Part shown: positions 47,203-55,871 of the stretch, piece by piece
Layout of the letters: every line of letters starts with the position of its first letter
How positions within the stretch are numbered: position 1 is the stretch's first letter
Program-made: the position numbers and the translations under genes
Assembly (NCBI GenBank): GCA_004210455.1
Contig: SEFA01000003.1
Coordinates: 62,001 to 126,000 of the forward strand
Direction: 5' to 3'
Source of the DNA: Rubrivivax sp.
Lineage (GTDB): Bacteria; Pseudomonadota; Gammaproteobacteria; Burkholderiales; Burkholderiaceae_C
Length of the DNA stretch: 64,000 nt
The notes under the pieces: model-generated
The model's input: only the letters and a program-made list of their open reading frames with translations
What the model was told of the DNA's origin: nothing
Databases searched by the model: none

Positions 47203-47331
47203 ATCCCCGTAGTCGCCGAGGCTCCGATTCGGGATGCACCGCTAGGCGCAAACCGGAGCCATAGCCCAGCTATGGCGAGGATTTGCAACGCCGCGGGGCG
47301 CCCGAAGCGGGGCCTCGGCGACTACGGGGAT
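47203..47331. repeat. 129-bp long palindromic element (bidirectional terminator or MITE-like)
   Basis: A perfect 20-bp inverted repeat, ATCCCCGTAGTCGCCGAGGC (47203-47222) against 47312-47331, extends inward with few mismatches (TTCGGG arm). It contains an inner palindrome where GCAAA/TTTGC and CCATAG/CTATGG close on the loop CCCAG. Nearly the whole element can fold on itself. It lies between two converging genes (PCuAC and the receiver protein), whose stop at 47331-47333 touches its end. Confidence 0.85.
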
Positions 47332-47708
47332 CAATGGGCCATCCAGGCGCTGTTGGCCAACGTGCAGAGTTCGTCGACCAGGCGTTCGAAGTCGCAGGCC
47401 TTGTCGTAGAAGCCGTCCGCGCCGCAGGACAGGACGCGGGATTCGTAGGCGGAGCGGTCTTCCGAGCTCAGCACCAGGATACGGCCGCGAAAGCGCGCGG
47501 CGCGCAGGCGTTCGATCACGCCCAGGCCGGATCCGCCGTCGATGCTCAGGTCCACCAGCACCACGTCCGGCGCGCTCAGCGCGATCGTGCTCATCGCGGC
47601 ATCCTCGCTGGAGGCCTGCCCCACCACGGTGATGGACGCCTCGGACTGCAGGCGCGAGACCATCAGGCGTCGCAGCAGCGCGTTGTCCTCGATCAGTGCA
47701 ACCTTCAT
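47331..47708 (-). CDS. Stand-alone receiver-domain protein
   Basis: 125 residues with one receiver domain. The phospho-acceptor is Asp53 in VVLVDLSIDGGSG, the acidic pair is in IEDN and Lys103 lies in FYDKACD. There is no output domain. The Cys-rich end (LCTLANSAW) is not a known motif. It has no neighbouring kinase gene. Its 3' end runs into the palindrome, and 184 bp of upstream sequence precede the DUF3325 operon. Confidence 0.88.
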   Translation of the reverse strand: MKVALIEDNALLRRLMVSRLQSEASITVVGQASSEDAAMSTIALSAPDVVLVDLSIDGGSGLGVIERLRAARFRGRILVLSSEDRSAYESRVLSCGADGFYDKACDFERLVDELCTLANSAWMAH

Positions 47709-47892
47709 TTCTTGTCTCCCTGGAATGACTCAATGATCAGCCACGGGCGACAGTTTTTCGAGGCGGACCGGCCCCCAGCCGAGGTGGGGACGCTGGCCGA
47801 CAAGGGGTCAGGCGAAGGACTACACGCGGATGGGATTCCCCCACACCCGGAACCGCCATGGCGTCTCCCCGCCCGCGGCTCCCGGAGAAAGA

Positions 47893-48183
47893 TCAGCGGC
47901 GGCGCCTCGGCGCCTTGCGCTGATGCACGATCAGGGCGACGAACACCACGCCCGCCGCGAAGCTGGTGTGGCCGCTGTAGCTGACGAGCCCCAGGCCCCA
48001 GCCCTGCACGGAGACGACGAGCGCCAGGCTCGCCAGCAGCAGTCCCCAGCCGGCGCCGCGCAGCGCCTTGGACTGGGCGGCGGGCAGCTCGCGGCCGAGC
48101 ACGTCCGATTGCGCGCGGTCCGTCGCCATCGCCAGCGCCGCGAAGGCGGCCACGCAGATCAGCAGGCTCAGGACGTGCATCAT
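47893..48183 (-). CDS. DUF3325-like small membrane protein
   Basis: 96 residues with two or three hydrophobic helices (LSLLICVAAFAALAMA, GWGLLLASLALVVSVQGWGLG, SFAAGVVFVALIV). MATDRAQSDVLGRELPAAQ and a basic end match the DUF3325 family, seen at the ends of iron-uptake operons beside PepSY proteins. The start (ATGATG) overlaps the stop of the PepSY gene. It is the last gene of that operon. Confidence 0.7.
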   Translation of the reverse strand: MMHVLSLLICVAAFAALAMATDRAQSDVLGRELPAAQSKALRGAGWGLLLASLALVVSVQGWGLGLVSYSGHTSFAAGVVFVALIVHQRKAPRRRR

Positions 48184-49928
48184 CGCGCGCCCTCCCCGCC
48201 CGATCGCAGCGCCATGCCGGCCTCGCCGGAGGGCGGCGGCGGCGGCATCCGAGAAGCCTTGACCGCTGCCTTGCCCGTTGCCTTGACCGCCGCCTTCGCC
48301 CCCGCACCGTCCTGCCCGGACGGCGCGGCGCGTTTCGCCTTCGGCGCCGTCCTGCCCTTGGGCACATGGCGCGACGTGCGGATCGCCAGGTAAGCCAGCA
48401 GCGCGGCGAACGCCCAGAACATCAGCTCGACGGCCGCGAAGGTCCAGTCGGCCTGCGCGAGGCTGCGCCACAGGGGACGGTCCGTCGTCAGCGCGTTGCC
48501 CACCGGCAGCAGCGCCAGCGACACCGCGCCCAGCCAGAACAGCTCGATCCACGCCCGCTTGGCCGGCCGGACCAGCGCGTGCAGCAGCGTCACCCCCCAG
48601 ACGATGAACATCACGTGGACTTCCCACTCCGCGCGCTTGTCCAGGCCCATCGGCAGCAGCCGGTTGGCCCACAGCATGCCGCTCATCGCCAGCGGCAGGC
48701 CCGCGATGGCGGCGATGTTCAGCCGCTCCACCACCATGAAGCCGATGTACGGCCTGTCCGGATCGGGCAGCTTCTGGCGGCGCTTGACCGTCCACATCAC
48801 CAGCCCGCTGCCGACCATCGCCGTGCCCGCGAGGCTGACGATGAAGTACAGCCAGCGCGTCGTGTCGTCGCCGAAGCGGCCCAGGTGCAGCCCGTACATC
48901 ACGCCGCGCGTCTCGGCCGCGGCGCCGACGCCGCTGCGGTCTTCGAGCAGCTTGCCCGAGACGCCGTCGAACAGCAGGTACTGCGGACTCATCGACACGC
49001 GGCCGCCTTCGCCGCGCGTGATGGCCACGCGCGCCGCGGCGTCGCCCGGATTCGTCGCGGTGACGCGCGCGACATTGCCCGCGCCCCAGCGGCTTTCGGC
49101 CTCACGCACCATCGCCTCGACGGACGCCAGCGGCGCCTTCTCGCCCGAGGGCTTTCCGGGCTGGATGAAGGCGCTGAGTTCCGAGGTCAGCTGCTTCTTC
49201 AGCGCCGGCGAATTGATGCCGGCCTGCTCGCCCCACGGCATGTAGAGCGCCATCAGCGTCACCAGGCCGGTGTACGTGATCATCAGGTGGAAGGGCAGCC
49301 CGAACACCGACAGCGCGTTGTGCGCGTCCAGCCACGAGCGCTGGCCCTTGCCCCAGCGGAAGGTGAAGAAGTCGGTGAAGATCTTCTTGTGCGTGATCAC
49401 GCCGCTGACGATGGCCACCAGCATGAACATCGCCGCCAGTCCGGCGAGCCATCGGCCCCACAGCACCGGCATGTAATGGAACTGGAAGTGGAAGCGGTAG
49501 AAGAATTCGCCGCCCAGGGTCTCGCGGGCGGCGACCACCTTCTCCCCTGTCTGCGGATCGAAGACCGCCGACTTGAACGCGCGCCGCGCGCCCTCCTTGG
49601 CCGGCAGGCGCCAGAAGGCGTCGGCCACGCTGTGGCGGTCGTCGGTCAGGCGCAGGCTCCACTGCGAGGTGCCCGCCGCCAGCGTATCCAGTTCCTTCGC
49701 GATGCGGCCGGCCACGACGGCCGGTTCCGGCGTCACGGCCTGGTGCGCGATCTCCGGCCGCATCCACTGCGACAGCTCCTCCTTGAAGTAGCTGACGGTC
49801 CCGGTCAGGAACATCGCGAACAGGAACCAGCCCAGCAGCAGGCCGGTCCAGATGTGGAGGTCCGACATCGTCTGCCGGATGCCGCGCGCCTGCGGCGCGG
49901 TCGGGGAGTCTTGGACGTCGACGGTCAT
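48180..49928 (-). CDS. PepSY-associated transmembrane protein (iron-uptake reductase-like)
   Basis: 582 residues. PepSY_TM proteins sit in the inner membrane and are thought to take part in reductive release of iron from siderophores, as FsqB-like reductases do. Helices include IWTGLLLGWFLFAMFLTGT, WLAGLAAMFMLVAIVSGVI, LPFHLMITYTGLVTLMAL and WLYFIVSLAGTAMVGSGLVMW. Conserved histidines lie in FYRFHFQFHYMP and LHLGRFGDD. A long alanine/lysine-rich C-terminal tail (about 530-582) is unusual. ATG 49928 is preferred over an upstream start. It overlaps DUF3649 upstream and DUF3325 downstream by 4 bases. Confidence 0.88.
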   Translation of the reverse strand: MTVDVQDSPTAPQARGIRQTMSDLHIWTGLLLGWFLFAMFLTGTVSYFKEELSQWMRPEIAHQAVTPEPAVVAGRIAKELDTLAAGTSQWSLRLTDDRHSVADAFWRLPAKEGARRAFKSAVFDPQTGEKVVAARETLGGEFFYRFHFQFHYMPVLWGRWLAGLAAMFMLVAIVSGVITHKKIFTDFFTFRWGKGQRSWLDAHNALSVFGLPFHLMITYTGLVTLMALYMPWGEQAGINSPALKKQLTSELSAFIQPGKPSGEKAPLASVEAMVREAESRWGAGNVARVTATNPGDAAARVAITRGEGGRVSMSPQYLLFDGVSGKLLEDRSGVGAAAETRGVMYGLHLGRFGDDTTRWLYFIVSLAGTAMVGSGLVMWTVKRRQKLPDPDRPYIGFMVVERLNIAAIAGLPLAMSGMLWANRLLPMGLDKRAEWEVHVMFIVWGVTLLHALVRPAKRAWIELFWLGAVSLALLPVGNALTTDRPLWRSLAQADWTFAAVELMFWAFAALLAYLAIRTSRHVPKGRTAPKAKRAAPSGQDGAGAKAAVKATGKAAVKASRMPPPPPSGEAGMALRSGGEGAR

Positions 49929-50299
49929 GGCGATGCGGCGGGAGCGGCGGCGGTCCAGACGGACCAGGCAAACGGCAAGAGTGGGAGCGCGGCGATGACC
50001 AGCCCGACCCACGCCCGTGTGGCGCTGCGCACCGCGAAGACCCAGACGACGGCGCCGGCGTACACGGCGAAGCTGCCGAGCATGCCGCCGATGACCGCCT
50101 GCGGCCGGCTCACCGGCAACGCGAGCACCGCGACGCTGAGCAGCGCCGCCAGCGCGTAGCCGCCGCCGATCGCCGCGACGATGCGCGAGAGCAGCGGCAT
50201 CACACCCAGGGCACCCCGAATGCGGGCGACCGCCGCCGAGGCGCGGGAAGCGCCCGCGCTCGTGGCCTGGCCGGTGACGGCGCTCACCGTCGCGCTCAC
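49925..50299 (-). CDS. DUF3649-like small membrane protein
   Basis: 124 residues from GTG 50299, which overlaps the stop of the DUF4198 gene (GTGA). Three hydrophobic segments appear (YALAALLSVAVLALPV, GGMLGSFAVYAGAVVWVFA, WVGLVIAALPLLPFAW) with RSATRAWVG between them, fitting DUF3649. Function unknown; it regularly occurs with PepSY proteins in TonB-receptor operons. The sequence before residue 40 is of low complexity and the exact start is uncertain. Confidence 0.72.
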   Translation of the reverse strand: MSATVSAVTGQATSAGASRASAAVARIRGALGVMPLLSRIVAAIGGGYALAALLSVAVLALPVSRPQAVIGGMLGSFAVYAGAVVWVFAVRSATRAWVGLVIAALPLLPFAWSVWTAAAPAASP

Positions 50300-51084
50300 T
50301 TGTTCGGCGTGGCCGCCGGGCCGGCCGCGATCGGCTCGACGCCGTCGGCCTTGACCACGGTCAGCGAGGTCACGTAGTTCACGGCGTCGTACTTCTCGGC
50401 GCCCTTCGGACCCTGGCGTTCGCCGGCGGTCTTGTCGTTGTGCGCGACCTCGGCCACGTACTGGCCCTTCCACGGCAGGTCGAAGGTGACCAGGCCCTGC
50501 GCGTCCGAATGGGCTTCCTTGGCCCAGCCCGACTGCGTCACCAGCGACACCTTGGCCTTGGCCAGCGGCTGGCCGCGGAAGAACACCTTGAACTGGCCCG
50601 GTTGACCGGCCGGCACCACGTCCAGCGTCAGCTTGGGAGGCAGCGCGGCGTGGCCGGTCACCAGGCGGGCGGCCGGACGGTACCAGTTGCTCACCTGCTT
50701 GTCGCCCTGCTTGAAGCTGTAGAGCGGGTAGGCGGCGTCCTCGGCCAGCAGCGATTCACCGGCCTCGGCGCGGAACGGCAGCGCGTAGCCGTCCTTGCCC
50801 TTGACGGCATCGACCGGCTGCTCGCCCTTGCCGTCCAGGCGGATCGCGCGCACCTGGCCGAACTTGTCCAGCAGGCCCGGCGAGGCTTCGCGCAGGTTCT
50901 CGCCGAATTCGCCGAAGCGCACCACCGCGGGTTCCTTGGCGCCGGCGGGCTGCTCGATCCAGATCTGGTGCGCCTGCGCGGCGCCGGCCGCGGCCAGCAG
51001 CAGCGACAGGACGGACAGACGCGAAGACAGACGCGAAGACAGATGCGCGGACGGGGACAAAGATGGACGGAAGCTCTTGTTCAT
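50296..51084 (-). CDS. DUF4198 domain-containing periplasmic protein
   Basis: 262 residues with a signal peptide (SRLSVLSLLLAAAGAAQA, cut before HQIWIEQPAG). The body is beta-rich, with HSDAQGLVTFDLPWKGQYVAEVAH typical of the DUF4198 (NikM-like) family. The histidine just after the cut site may bind metal. The N-terminal leader contains a repeated SSRL sequence. AAGGAG precedes ATG 51084. It follows the TonB-receptor gene by 58 bp and is co-transcribed with it. Confidence 0.88.
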   Translation of the reverse strand: MNKSFRPSLSPSAHLSSRLSSRLSVLSLLLAAAGAAQAHQIWIEQPAGAKEPAVVRFGEFGENLREASPGLLDKFGQVRAIRLDGKGEQPVDAVKGKDGYALPFRAEAGESLLAEDAAYPLYSFKQGDKQVSNWYRPAARLVTGHAALPPKLTLDVVPAGQPGQFKVFFRGQPLAKAKVSLVTQSGWAKEAHSDAQGLVTFDLPWKGQYVAEVAHNDKTAGERQGPKGAEKYDAVNYVTSLTVVKADGVEPIAAGPAATPNK

Positions 51085-51142
51085 GAGGTCTCCTTGGGGG
51101 ACTCGGATGATGAACGGAAGGGTGACGCGATGACAGCGGGAA

Positions 51143-53344
51143 TCAGAAGTCGAACGACGCCGACAGCACCACCGTGCGGCCGGTGGCCACCGTCGCGTAG
51201 GTGCCGCTGAGCAACCAGTAGTTGCGGTCGAAGACGTTGTCGATGTTGGCGCGCAGGACGGTCGGCACGCCGGCGATCCTGGTGGTGTATCGGGCGCCGA
51301 TGTCGGCGCGTGTCCACGCGGGGACGGCCAGCGTATTGGCGGTGTCCAGCCAGCCCGAGGAGGTGTAGATCACCCGCCCATTGATGCCCAGACCCGGCAG
51401 GTAAGGCACGTCCCAGTCGGCGCCGACGCTGGCGGTCTTGTCCGCCACGCCGGTGGCGTCCTTGCCCTGGTTCAGGCCGTTGGTGGTGCGGGTCTGCTTG
51501 GCGTCGGTGAAGGACGCGCTGGCCAGCCAGCGGACGCTGCGGATGATCTCGCCCTGCGCGGACAACTCGACACCGCGGTTGCGCTGCTCGCCGCCGAAGC
51601 TGTAGCGCACGGTGCGGCCCTGCGAATCCGCCGGCACGGTCTCGTTGATCGTGTTGGGCTTCTTGACCTGGTAGACGTTGGCAGTGGTCAGGAAGCTGCC
51701 CCAGTCCACCTTCACGCCGGCTTCGATCTGCTTGGACTGATAGGGGGCGAAGGCCTCGTTGGCGTTCACCGCCGTGGCCGGCGCGATGCCGCCGCGGGTC
51801 AGGCCCTCGGCGTAGTTGGCGTAGACCGAGATGTCGTCGCTGGCCTTGAACACCACGCCGCCCAGGCGCGACACCGCGCTCTTCTTGTAGTAGTTCGTGG
51901 CGGTCTTGGGATAGGCGGTCAGTTCGGCCGTCTGGTCGCGCACGCCGACGGTCACCAGCAGGCGCTCGTTCAGGAAGGACAGCGTGTCGGCGATCGCGAC
52001 ACCGGACAGGCGGGTGTCCGAGGTCAGGGTCGCCGGCCGGCGCACGCCGATGACGGCCGGCATCTCCACCGGGTTGTAGATGTTGGACGGCACCGACGTC
52101 GAGGTCGGGTTGGCCAGATAGAAGCTGCCCGTCTCCTGATCCAGCCGGCTCACGCCGACCGAGATCGTGTGACCGATGCCGGCCGTGTCGAAGCGCGCGC
52201 GCGCGCCGGCTTCGGCGCTGGTCGTCTGGAAGTAGGCGTCGTACCACGCGCCGATCAGGCGGAAGTTGCCCTGCGCGTCCGCACGCGTGCTGGCGGTCGG
52301 GAAGTCCTGCATGGACCAGCTGTCGCGCCAGCCGGCACCGGCCCAGACGGTCAGGCGGTCGCTGACGTCGTACTCCAGGCGGGTTGCGACCACCTCGTCG
52401 TCGATGGCCAGCAGCGCGTTGCTGCCGTAGATGTTCTTGCTCGGATCCGGCGCCTCCGGCAGCTTCAGCAGGCCGGCCACGAACGCGGGCTGCGAGCGGA
52501 AGCCGCGGATGTTCTCGTGCTGCTTGAACACGTCCGTGCTCCAGCGCAGCTGCGTGCCGCGGTAATCCAGCGCGGCGGAGGCGAAACGCTGGCGCGCGTT
52601 GCCGTCGTCGATGCTGGCCTCACCGTCGCGGTAGCTGCCGTTGATGCGCACGCCCCACGCCTTGTTGTCGCCGAAGCGGCGGCCCACGTCGAAGGCCATG
52701 CCCAGTTGCTCGCCGCTGGCGAAGCTCGTGGTCAGGCGCGTCAGGTTCTGGTCGCCGGCGCGCTTGGGAATGATGTTGATCGCGCCGCCGACGCTGCCGC
52801 CGGGCGGCATGCCGTTGACCATCGCGGCCGGGCCCTTCAGGACCTCGACACGCTCCATGATCTCCGCCGGCATCCGGTTGCCGGAGGACAGGCCGTACAG
52901 GCCGTTGAAGCCGACGTCGCCGCTGGGCACGGCGAAGCCGCGGATCTGGAAGTCCTCGCCGAAGCCTTGCGCGGCCGTCATCACGCGGACCGAGGCGTCG
53001 TTCTGCAGCACGTCGGCCAGCGTGCGCGACTGCTGGTCGCGCATCAGCTGCTCGGTGTAGTTCAGCGTGCTGAACGGGATGTCCATCGCGTCCTGCGAGC
53101 CGAGGATGCCGACGCCGCCGCGCGATCCCAGACCAGCCTTCTGACGCTCGGCCTTGCCCTGCACGGTGACCTTGTTCAGCGCGGTGCCGGCGGACGCGGA
53201 AGCCGCCTGAGCGGGCGCGGCCGGTGCCGTGGCCTCCTGCGCCAGGGCGCCTGCCGCGCCGACCGCCAGGCTGGCGCCCAGCAGCGACTTCAGGGCCGCG
53301 GACAGCGGCGAGAGCAGGAGGTGCGATTCAGAACGGACGGACAT
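51143..53344 (-). CDS. TonB-dependent siderophore receptor
   Basis: 733 residues. A signal peptide (LLGASLAVGAAGALAQ) leads to a plug domain (about 60-200; DVLQNDASVRV, FQIRGFAVPSG, MERVEVLKGPAAMVNG, PGGSVGGAINIIPKRA) and a 22-stranded barrel. It ends with the outer-membrane signature RTVVLSASFDF. The TonB box region is near LNKVTVQG. The plug motifs mark the siderophore class (FhuA/FoxA-like). ATG 53344 is favoured; upstream extensions have no support. A Fur-like box lies just upstream. It is the first gene of a five-gene operon running to 47893. Confidence 0.93.
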   Translation of the reverse strand: MSVRSESHLLLSPLSAALKSLLGASLAVGAAGALAQEATAPAAPAQAASASAGTALNKVTVQGKAERQKAGLGSRGGVGILGSQDAMDIPFSTLNYTEQLMRDQQSRTLADVLQNDASVRVMTAAQGFGEDFQIRGFAVPSGDVGFNGLYGLSSGNRMPAEIMERVEVLKGPAAMVNGMPPGGSVGGAINIIPKRAGDQNLTRLTTSFASGEQLGMAFDVGRRFGDNKAWGVRINGSYRDGEASIDDGNARQRFASAALDYRGTQLRWSTDVFKQHENIRGFRSQPAFVAGLLKLPEAPDPSKNIYGSNALLAIDDEVVATRLEYDVSDRLTVWAGAGWRDSWSMQDFPTASTRADAQGNFRLIGAWYDAYFQTTSAEAGARARFDTAGIGHTISVGVSRLDQETGSFYLANPTSTSVPSNIYNPVEMPAVIGVRRPATLTSDTRLSGVAIADTLSFLNERLLVTVGVRDQTAELTAYPKTATNYYKKSAVSRLGGVVFKASDDISVYANYAEGLTRGGIAPATAVNANEAFAPYQSKQIEAGVKVDWGSFLTTANVYQVKKPNTINETVPADSQGRTVRYSFGGEQRNRGVELSAQGEIIRSVRWLASASFTDAKQTRTTNGLNQGKDATGVADKTASVGADWDVPYLPGLGINGRVIYTSSGWLDTANTLAVPAWTRADIGARYTTRIAGVPTVLRANIDNVFDRNYWLLSGTYATVATGRTVVLSASFDF

Positions 53345-53359
53345 GAGCGCAGCTTCGTT

Positions 53360-53378
53360 GCAAATGAGAATGCTTCGC
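53360..53378 (-). promoter_or_regulatory. Fur-box-like operator of the TonB-receptor operon
   Basis: The 19 bases GCAAATGAGAATGCTTCGC match 12 of 19 positions of the Fur consensus GATAATGATAATCATTATC, including the AATGA and AAT core. The site lies 16-34 bp upstream of the receptor start, where an iron-repressed promoter is expected. Confidence 0.6.
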
Positions 53379-53490
53379 ATCATAGTTGCGCAGCATGCAA
53401 GTCCTGTGAATGCCCGTGCGATTGCTGAAAGGGATGGCAGCGCTACCACCCTTTCCGTCAAGCTTTGGGAAGGTCAGGCGGGAGGACGGA

Positions 53491-54501
53491 TCACCCGGCG
53501 TCGCCCGTCGAGCCCCGCAGCACCAGTTGGAAGCCGACGTCGACGATGGCCGGTCCGGAGGCCTCGCCCCTGCCGCGCGAGATGAGCACCTCGGCGGCGC
53601 GGCGGCCGATCTCGGCGCCGTCGATGTGGACCGTCGACAGCGACGGATGCAGCGAGGCCGAGAACTCCGCCCCTCCGAAGCCGATCACTGCGAGGTCTTC
53701 GGGCACGCGCAGGCCGCGCGCGAGCGCTTCGGTCAGCACGCCTTCGGCCATGCCGTCGGAACTGCAGAACACCGCGCGCAGGTCCGGCGCCTGCTCAAGC
53801 AGCACCGACAGCGCGCGACGTCCGTGCGGCACGCCTGCCGGCACCTCGGTGACGGCCGTCGGCACCTCCTTGCCGATCACCGACAGGAAGCCGGCGCGCC
53901 GCTGGCCGGCGCGCTGGTCGCTGCCGGTCGCCAGACCCACGCGGGTCCATCCGCGCGCCATGAAGTGGCCCGCCACCGCGGCCCCCACCTGCACGTGCGA
54001 GAACCCGACGACGGTGTCGAGGGGTCGCTCCGTCATGTCCCATGTCTCCACCACCGGCACGCCCAGCCGCGCCAGGCGGCGTGCCGTGTCGCCGTGCTGC
54101 AGAAGACCGGCCACCACGATGCCGTCCACGCGCCGGCCGATCATGGTGTTCAGCAGGGCTTCCTCGCGGGCGTGGTCGTAGCCGGTCTGGCCGAGCAAGA
54201 CCTGGTACCCGGCGCGGTCGAGCTGCTCGGTCAAGACCTGGATCGTCGGCAGGAACTGGGGCACCGAGATCACCGGCACCAGCGCGGCCACCGTCATGCT
54301 GCGCCGCGACTTGAGGCCGCCCGCGAGCAGGTTGGGGATGTAGCCGGTCTGGGCGACCGCCTGCATCACCTTCTCGCGGGTGGCGGCGGAGACCACCTCC
54401 GGCGTGCGCAGCGCGCGGGACGCGGTCATCAACGACACGCCCGCCGCGGCGGCGACGTCATGCAGGGTCACGGCTCCAGCGCCGGGGCGGACAGGCGGCA
54501 T
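53491..54501 (-). CDS. LacI-family transcriptional repressor (GntR/gluconate type)
   Basis: 336 residues. The N-terminal helix-turn-helix is VTLHDVAAAAGVSLMTASRAL (about 11-31), followed by the hinge helix GYIPNLLAGGLKSRRS. The C-terminal periplasmic-binding-protein fold has VGLATGSDQRAGQRRAGF and VIGFGGAEFSASLHPSLSTV. The gene is divergent from the dehydratase gene across 175 bp that hold two LacI-type operators (54574-54587 and 54660-54673), so it probably represses itself and the aldarate pathway. Confidence 0.93.
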   Translation of the reverse strand: MPPVRPGAGAVTLHDVAAAAGVSLMTASRALRTPEVVSAATREKVMQAVAQTGYIPNLLAGGLKSRRSMTVAALVPVISVPQFLPTIQVLTEQLDRAGYQVLLGQTGYDHAREEALLNTMIGRRVDGIVVAGLLQHGDTARRLARLGVPVVETWDMTERPLDTVVGFSHVQVGAAVAGHFMARGWTRVGLATGSDQRAGQRRAGFLSVIGKEVPTAVTEVPAGVPHGRRALSVLLEQAPDLRAVFCSSDGMAEGVLTEALARGLRVPEDLAVIGFGGAEFSASLHPSLSTVHIDGAEIGRRAAEVLISRGRGEASGPAIVDVGFQLVLRGSTGDAG

Positions 54502-54573
54502 TGATCAGGCGGAGGGGAAAGGAGTGCCGGCGATTGTCCCGGCTTTGCAGATGGCATCTTGCAAGCGTTGTAA

Positions 54574-54587
54574 TGTTACCGTTACCA
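54574..54587. promoter_or_regulatory. LacI-family operator 1
   Basis: TGTTACCGTTACCA is an imperfect copy of the palindrome at 54660. Its CG centre and TGTTA arm are typical of GntR/LacI-type operators. The two sites are 86 bp apart centre to centre, a distance that would allow looping. Confidence 0.7.
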
Positions 54588-54659
54588 TCCATCATCGCGG
54601 CGCTGAATGGTCACGTCAAACGCCTTCCAATCCTTTCAGCGCCTTTTCATCCACCTAAA

Positions 54660-54673
54660 TGTTAACGTTAACA
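54660..54673. promoter_or_regulatory. LacI-family operator 2, abutting the dehydratase start
   Basis: TGTTAACGTTAACA is a perfect 14-bp palindrome ending 3 bases before ATG 54677. It occupies the place where a ribosome-binding site would be, so repression could block both initiation of transcription and the 5' end of the message. Confidence 0.85.
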
Positions 54674-54676
54674 GCC

Positions 54677-55819
54677 ATGCCAGACAATGCCTCCAACGAC
54701 CGCATCGAGTGGCTCCGGCTCTCGTCGTGTTATCTCCCGCTGGCCACGCCGATCAGCGACGCCAAGGTGCTGACCGGTCGGCAGAAACCGATGACCGAGA
54801 TCGCGCTGCTCTTCGTCGAGGTCGTCACGCGCGACGGCCATGAGGGATTGGGGTTCAGCTACTCGAAACGCGCCGGCGGGCCGGGCCAGTTCGCCCATGC
54901 GAAGGAGATCGCGCCCGCGCTGCTCGGCGAGGATCCGAGCGACATCGCCAAGCTCTGGAACAAGCTCTGCTGGGCCGGCGCCTCGGTCGGGCGCAGCGGG
55001 CTGTCGACGCAGGCGATCGGGGCTTTCGACGTCGCGCTGTATGACCTGAAGGCGCGCCGCGCGCGTCTGCCGCTGGCCAAGCTGCTGGGCGCGTACCGCG
55101 ACTCGGTCGCCTGCTACAACACCTCGGGCGGCTTCCTGCACACGCCGCTGGAGCAGTTGCTTGTCAACGCGTCGGCCTCGATCGAACGCGGCATCGGCGG
55201 TATCAAGCTGAAGGTCGGGCAACCGAACGGCGCGCTCGATCTGAAGCGTGTCGACGCGGTGCGGCGGCATTTGGGCGACCACGTGGCGCTGATGGTCGAC
55301 GCCAACCAGCAGTGGGACCGGCCGACGGCGCAGCGGATGTGCCGCACCTTCGAGCCGCTGCGGCTCGTCTGGATCGAGGAGCCGCTCGACGCCTACGACC
55401 ACGAGGGGCATGCGGCGCTCGCCGCCGCCTTCGACACGCCGATCGCCACCGGCGAGATGCTGACCAGCGCGATGGAGCACGGCGACCTGATCCGCCATCG
55501 CGCGGCCGACTATCTGATGCCGGACGCCCCGCGCGTCGGCGGCATCACGCCGTATCTGAAGATCGCCGCGCAGGCGGAACAGGCGGGGCTGATGATCGCG
55601 CCGCACTTCGCGATGGAGCTGCATGTGCACCTCGCGGCGACCTACCCCACCGAGCCCTGGGTCGAGCACTTCGACTGGCTCGAGCCGCTGTTCAACGAAC
55701 GCCTGGAGATCGCCGGCGGCCGGATGCTCGTGCCGGACCGGCCCGGGCTCGGACTGAGCCTCAGCGAGCAGGCGCGCGTCTGGACGCGCGAACAGACGGA
55801 GGTCGGCAAACGCCCCTGA
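54677..55819 (+). CDS. Mandelate racemase/enolase-family aldarate dehydratase (L-talarate/galactarate type)
   Basis: 380 residues. The catalytic set reads Lys177 and Lys179 (KLKVG), Asp208 (MVDANQQW), Glu234 (WIEEPLDAYD), Glu260 (IATGEM), Asp283 and His310 (IAPHFAMELH). All are offset by exactly 18 from the Salmonella talarate/galactarate dehydratase numbering as I recall it. NTSGGFLH also fits that subfamily. It would dehydrate an acid sugar such as galactarate. ATG 54677 lies right after operator 2 and has no ribosome site upstream. A TctC-type binding protein follows, so uptake and breakdown of a sugar acid is likely. Confidence 0.85.
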   Translation: MPDNASNDRIEWLRLSSCYLPLATPISDAKVLTGRQKPMTEIALLFVEVVTRDGHEGLGFSYSKRAGGPGQFAHAKEIAPALLGEDPSDIAKLWNKLCWAGASVGRSGLSTQAIGAFDVALYDLKARRARLPLAKLLGAYRDSVACYNTSGGFLHTPLEQLLVNASASIERGIGGIKLKVGQPNGALDLKRVDAVRRHLGDHVALMVDANQQWDRPTAQRMCRTFEPLRLVWIEEPLDAYDHEGHAALAAAFDTPIATGEMLTSAMEHGDLIRHRAADYLMPDAPRVGGITPYLKIAAQAEQAGLMIAPHFAMELHVHLAATYPTEPWVEHFDWLEPLFNERLEIAGGRMLVPDRPGLGLSLSEQARVWTREQTEVGKRP

Positions 55820-55871
55820 CCCCCGATTCCTTCCCGATCCATCGCTCAAACAACGACACCAGGAGACAACG

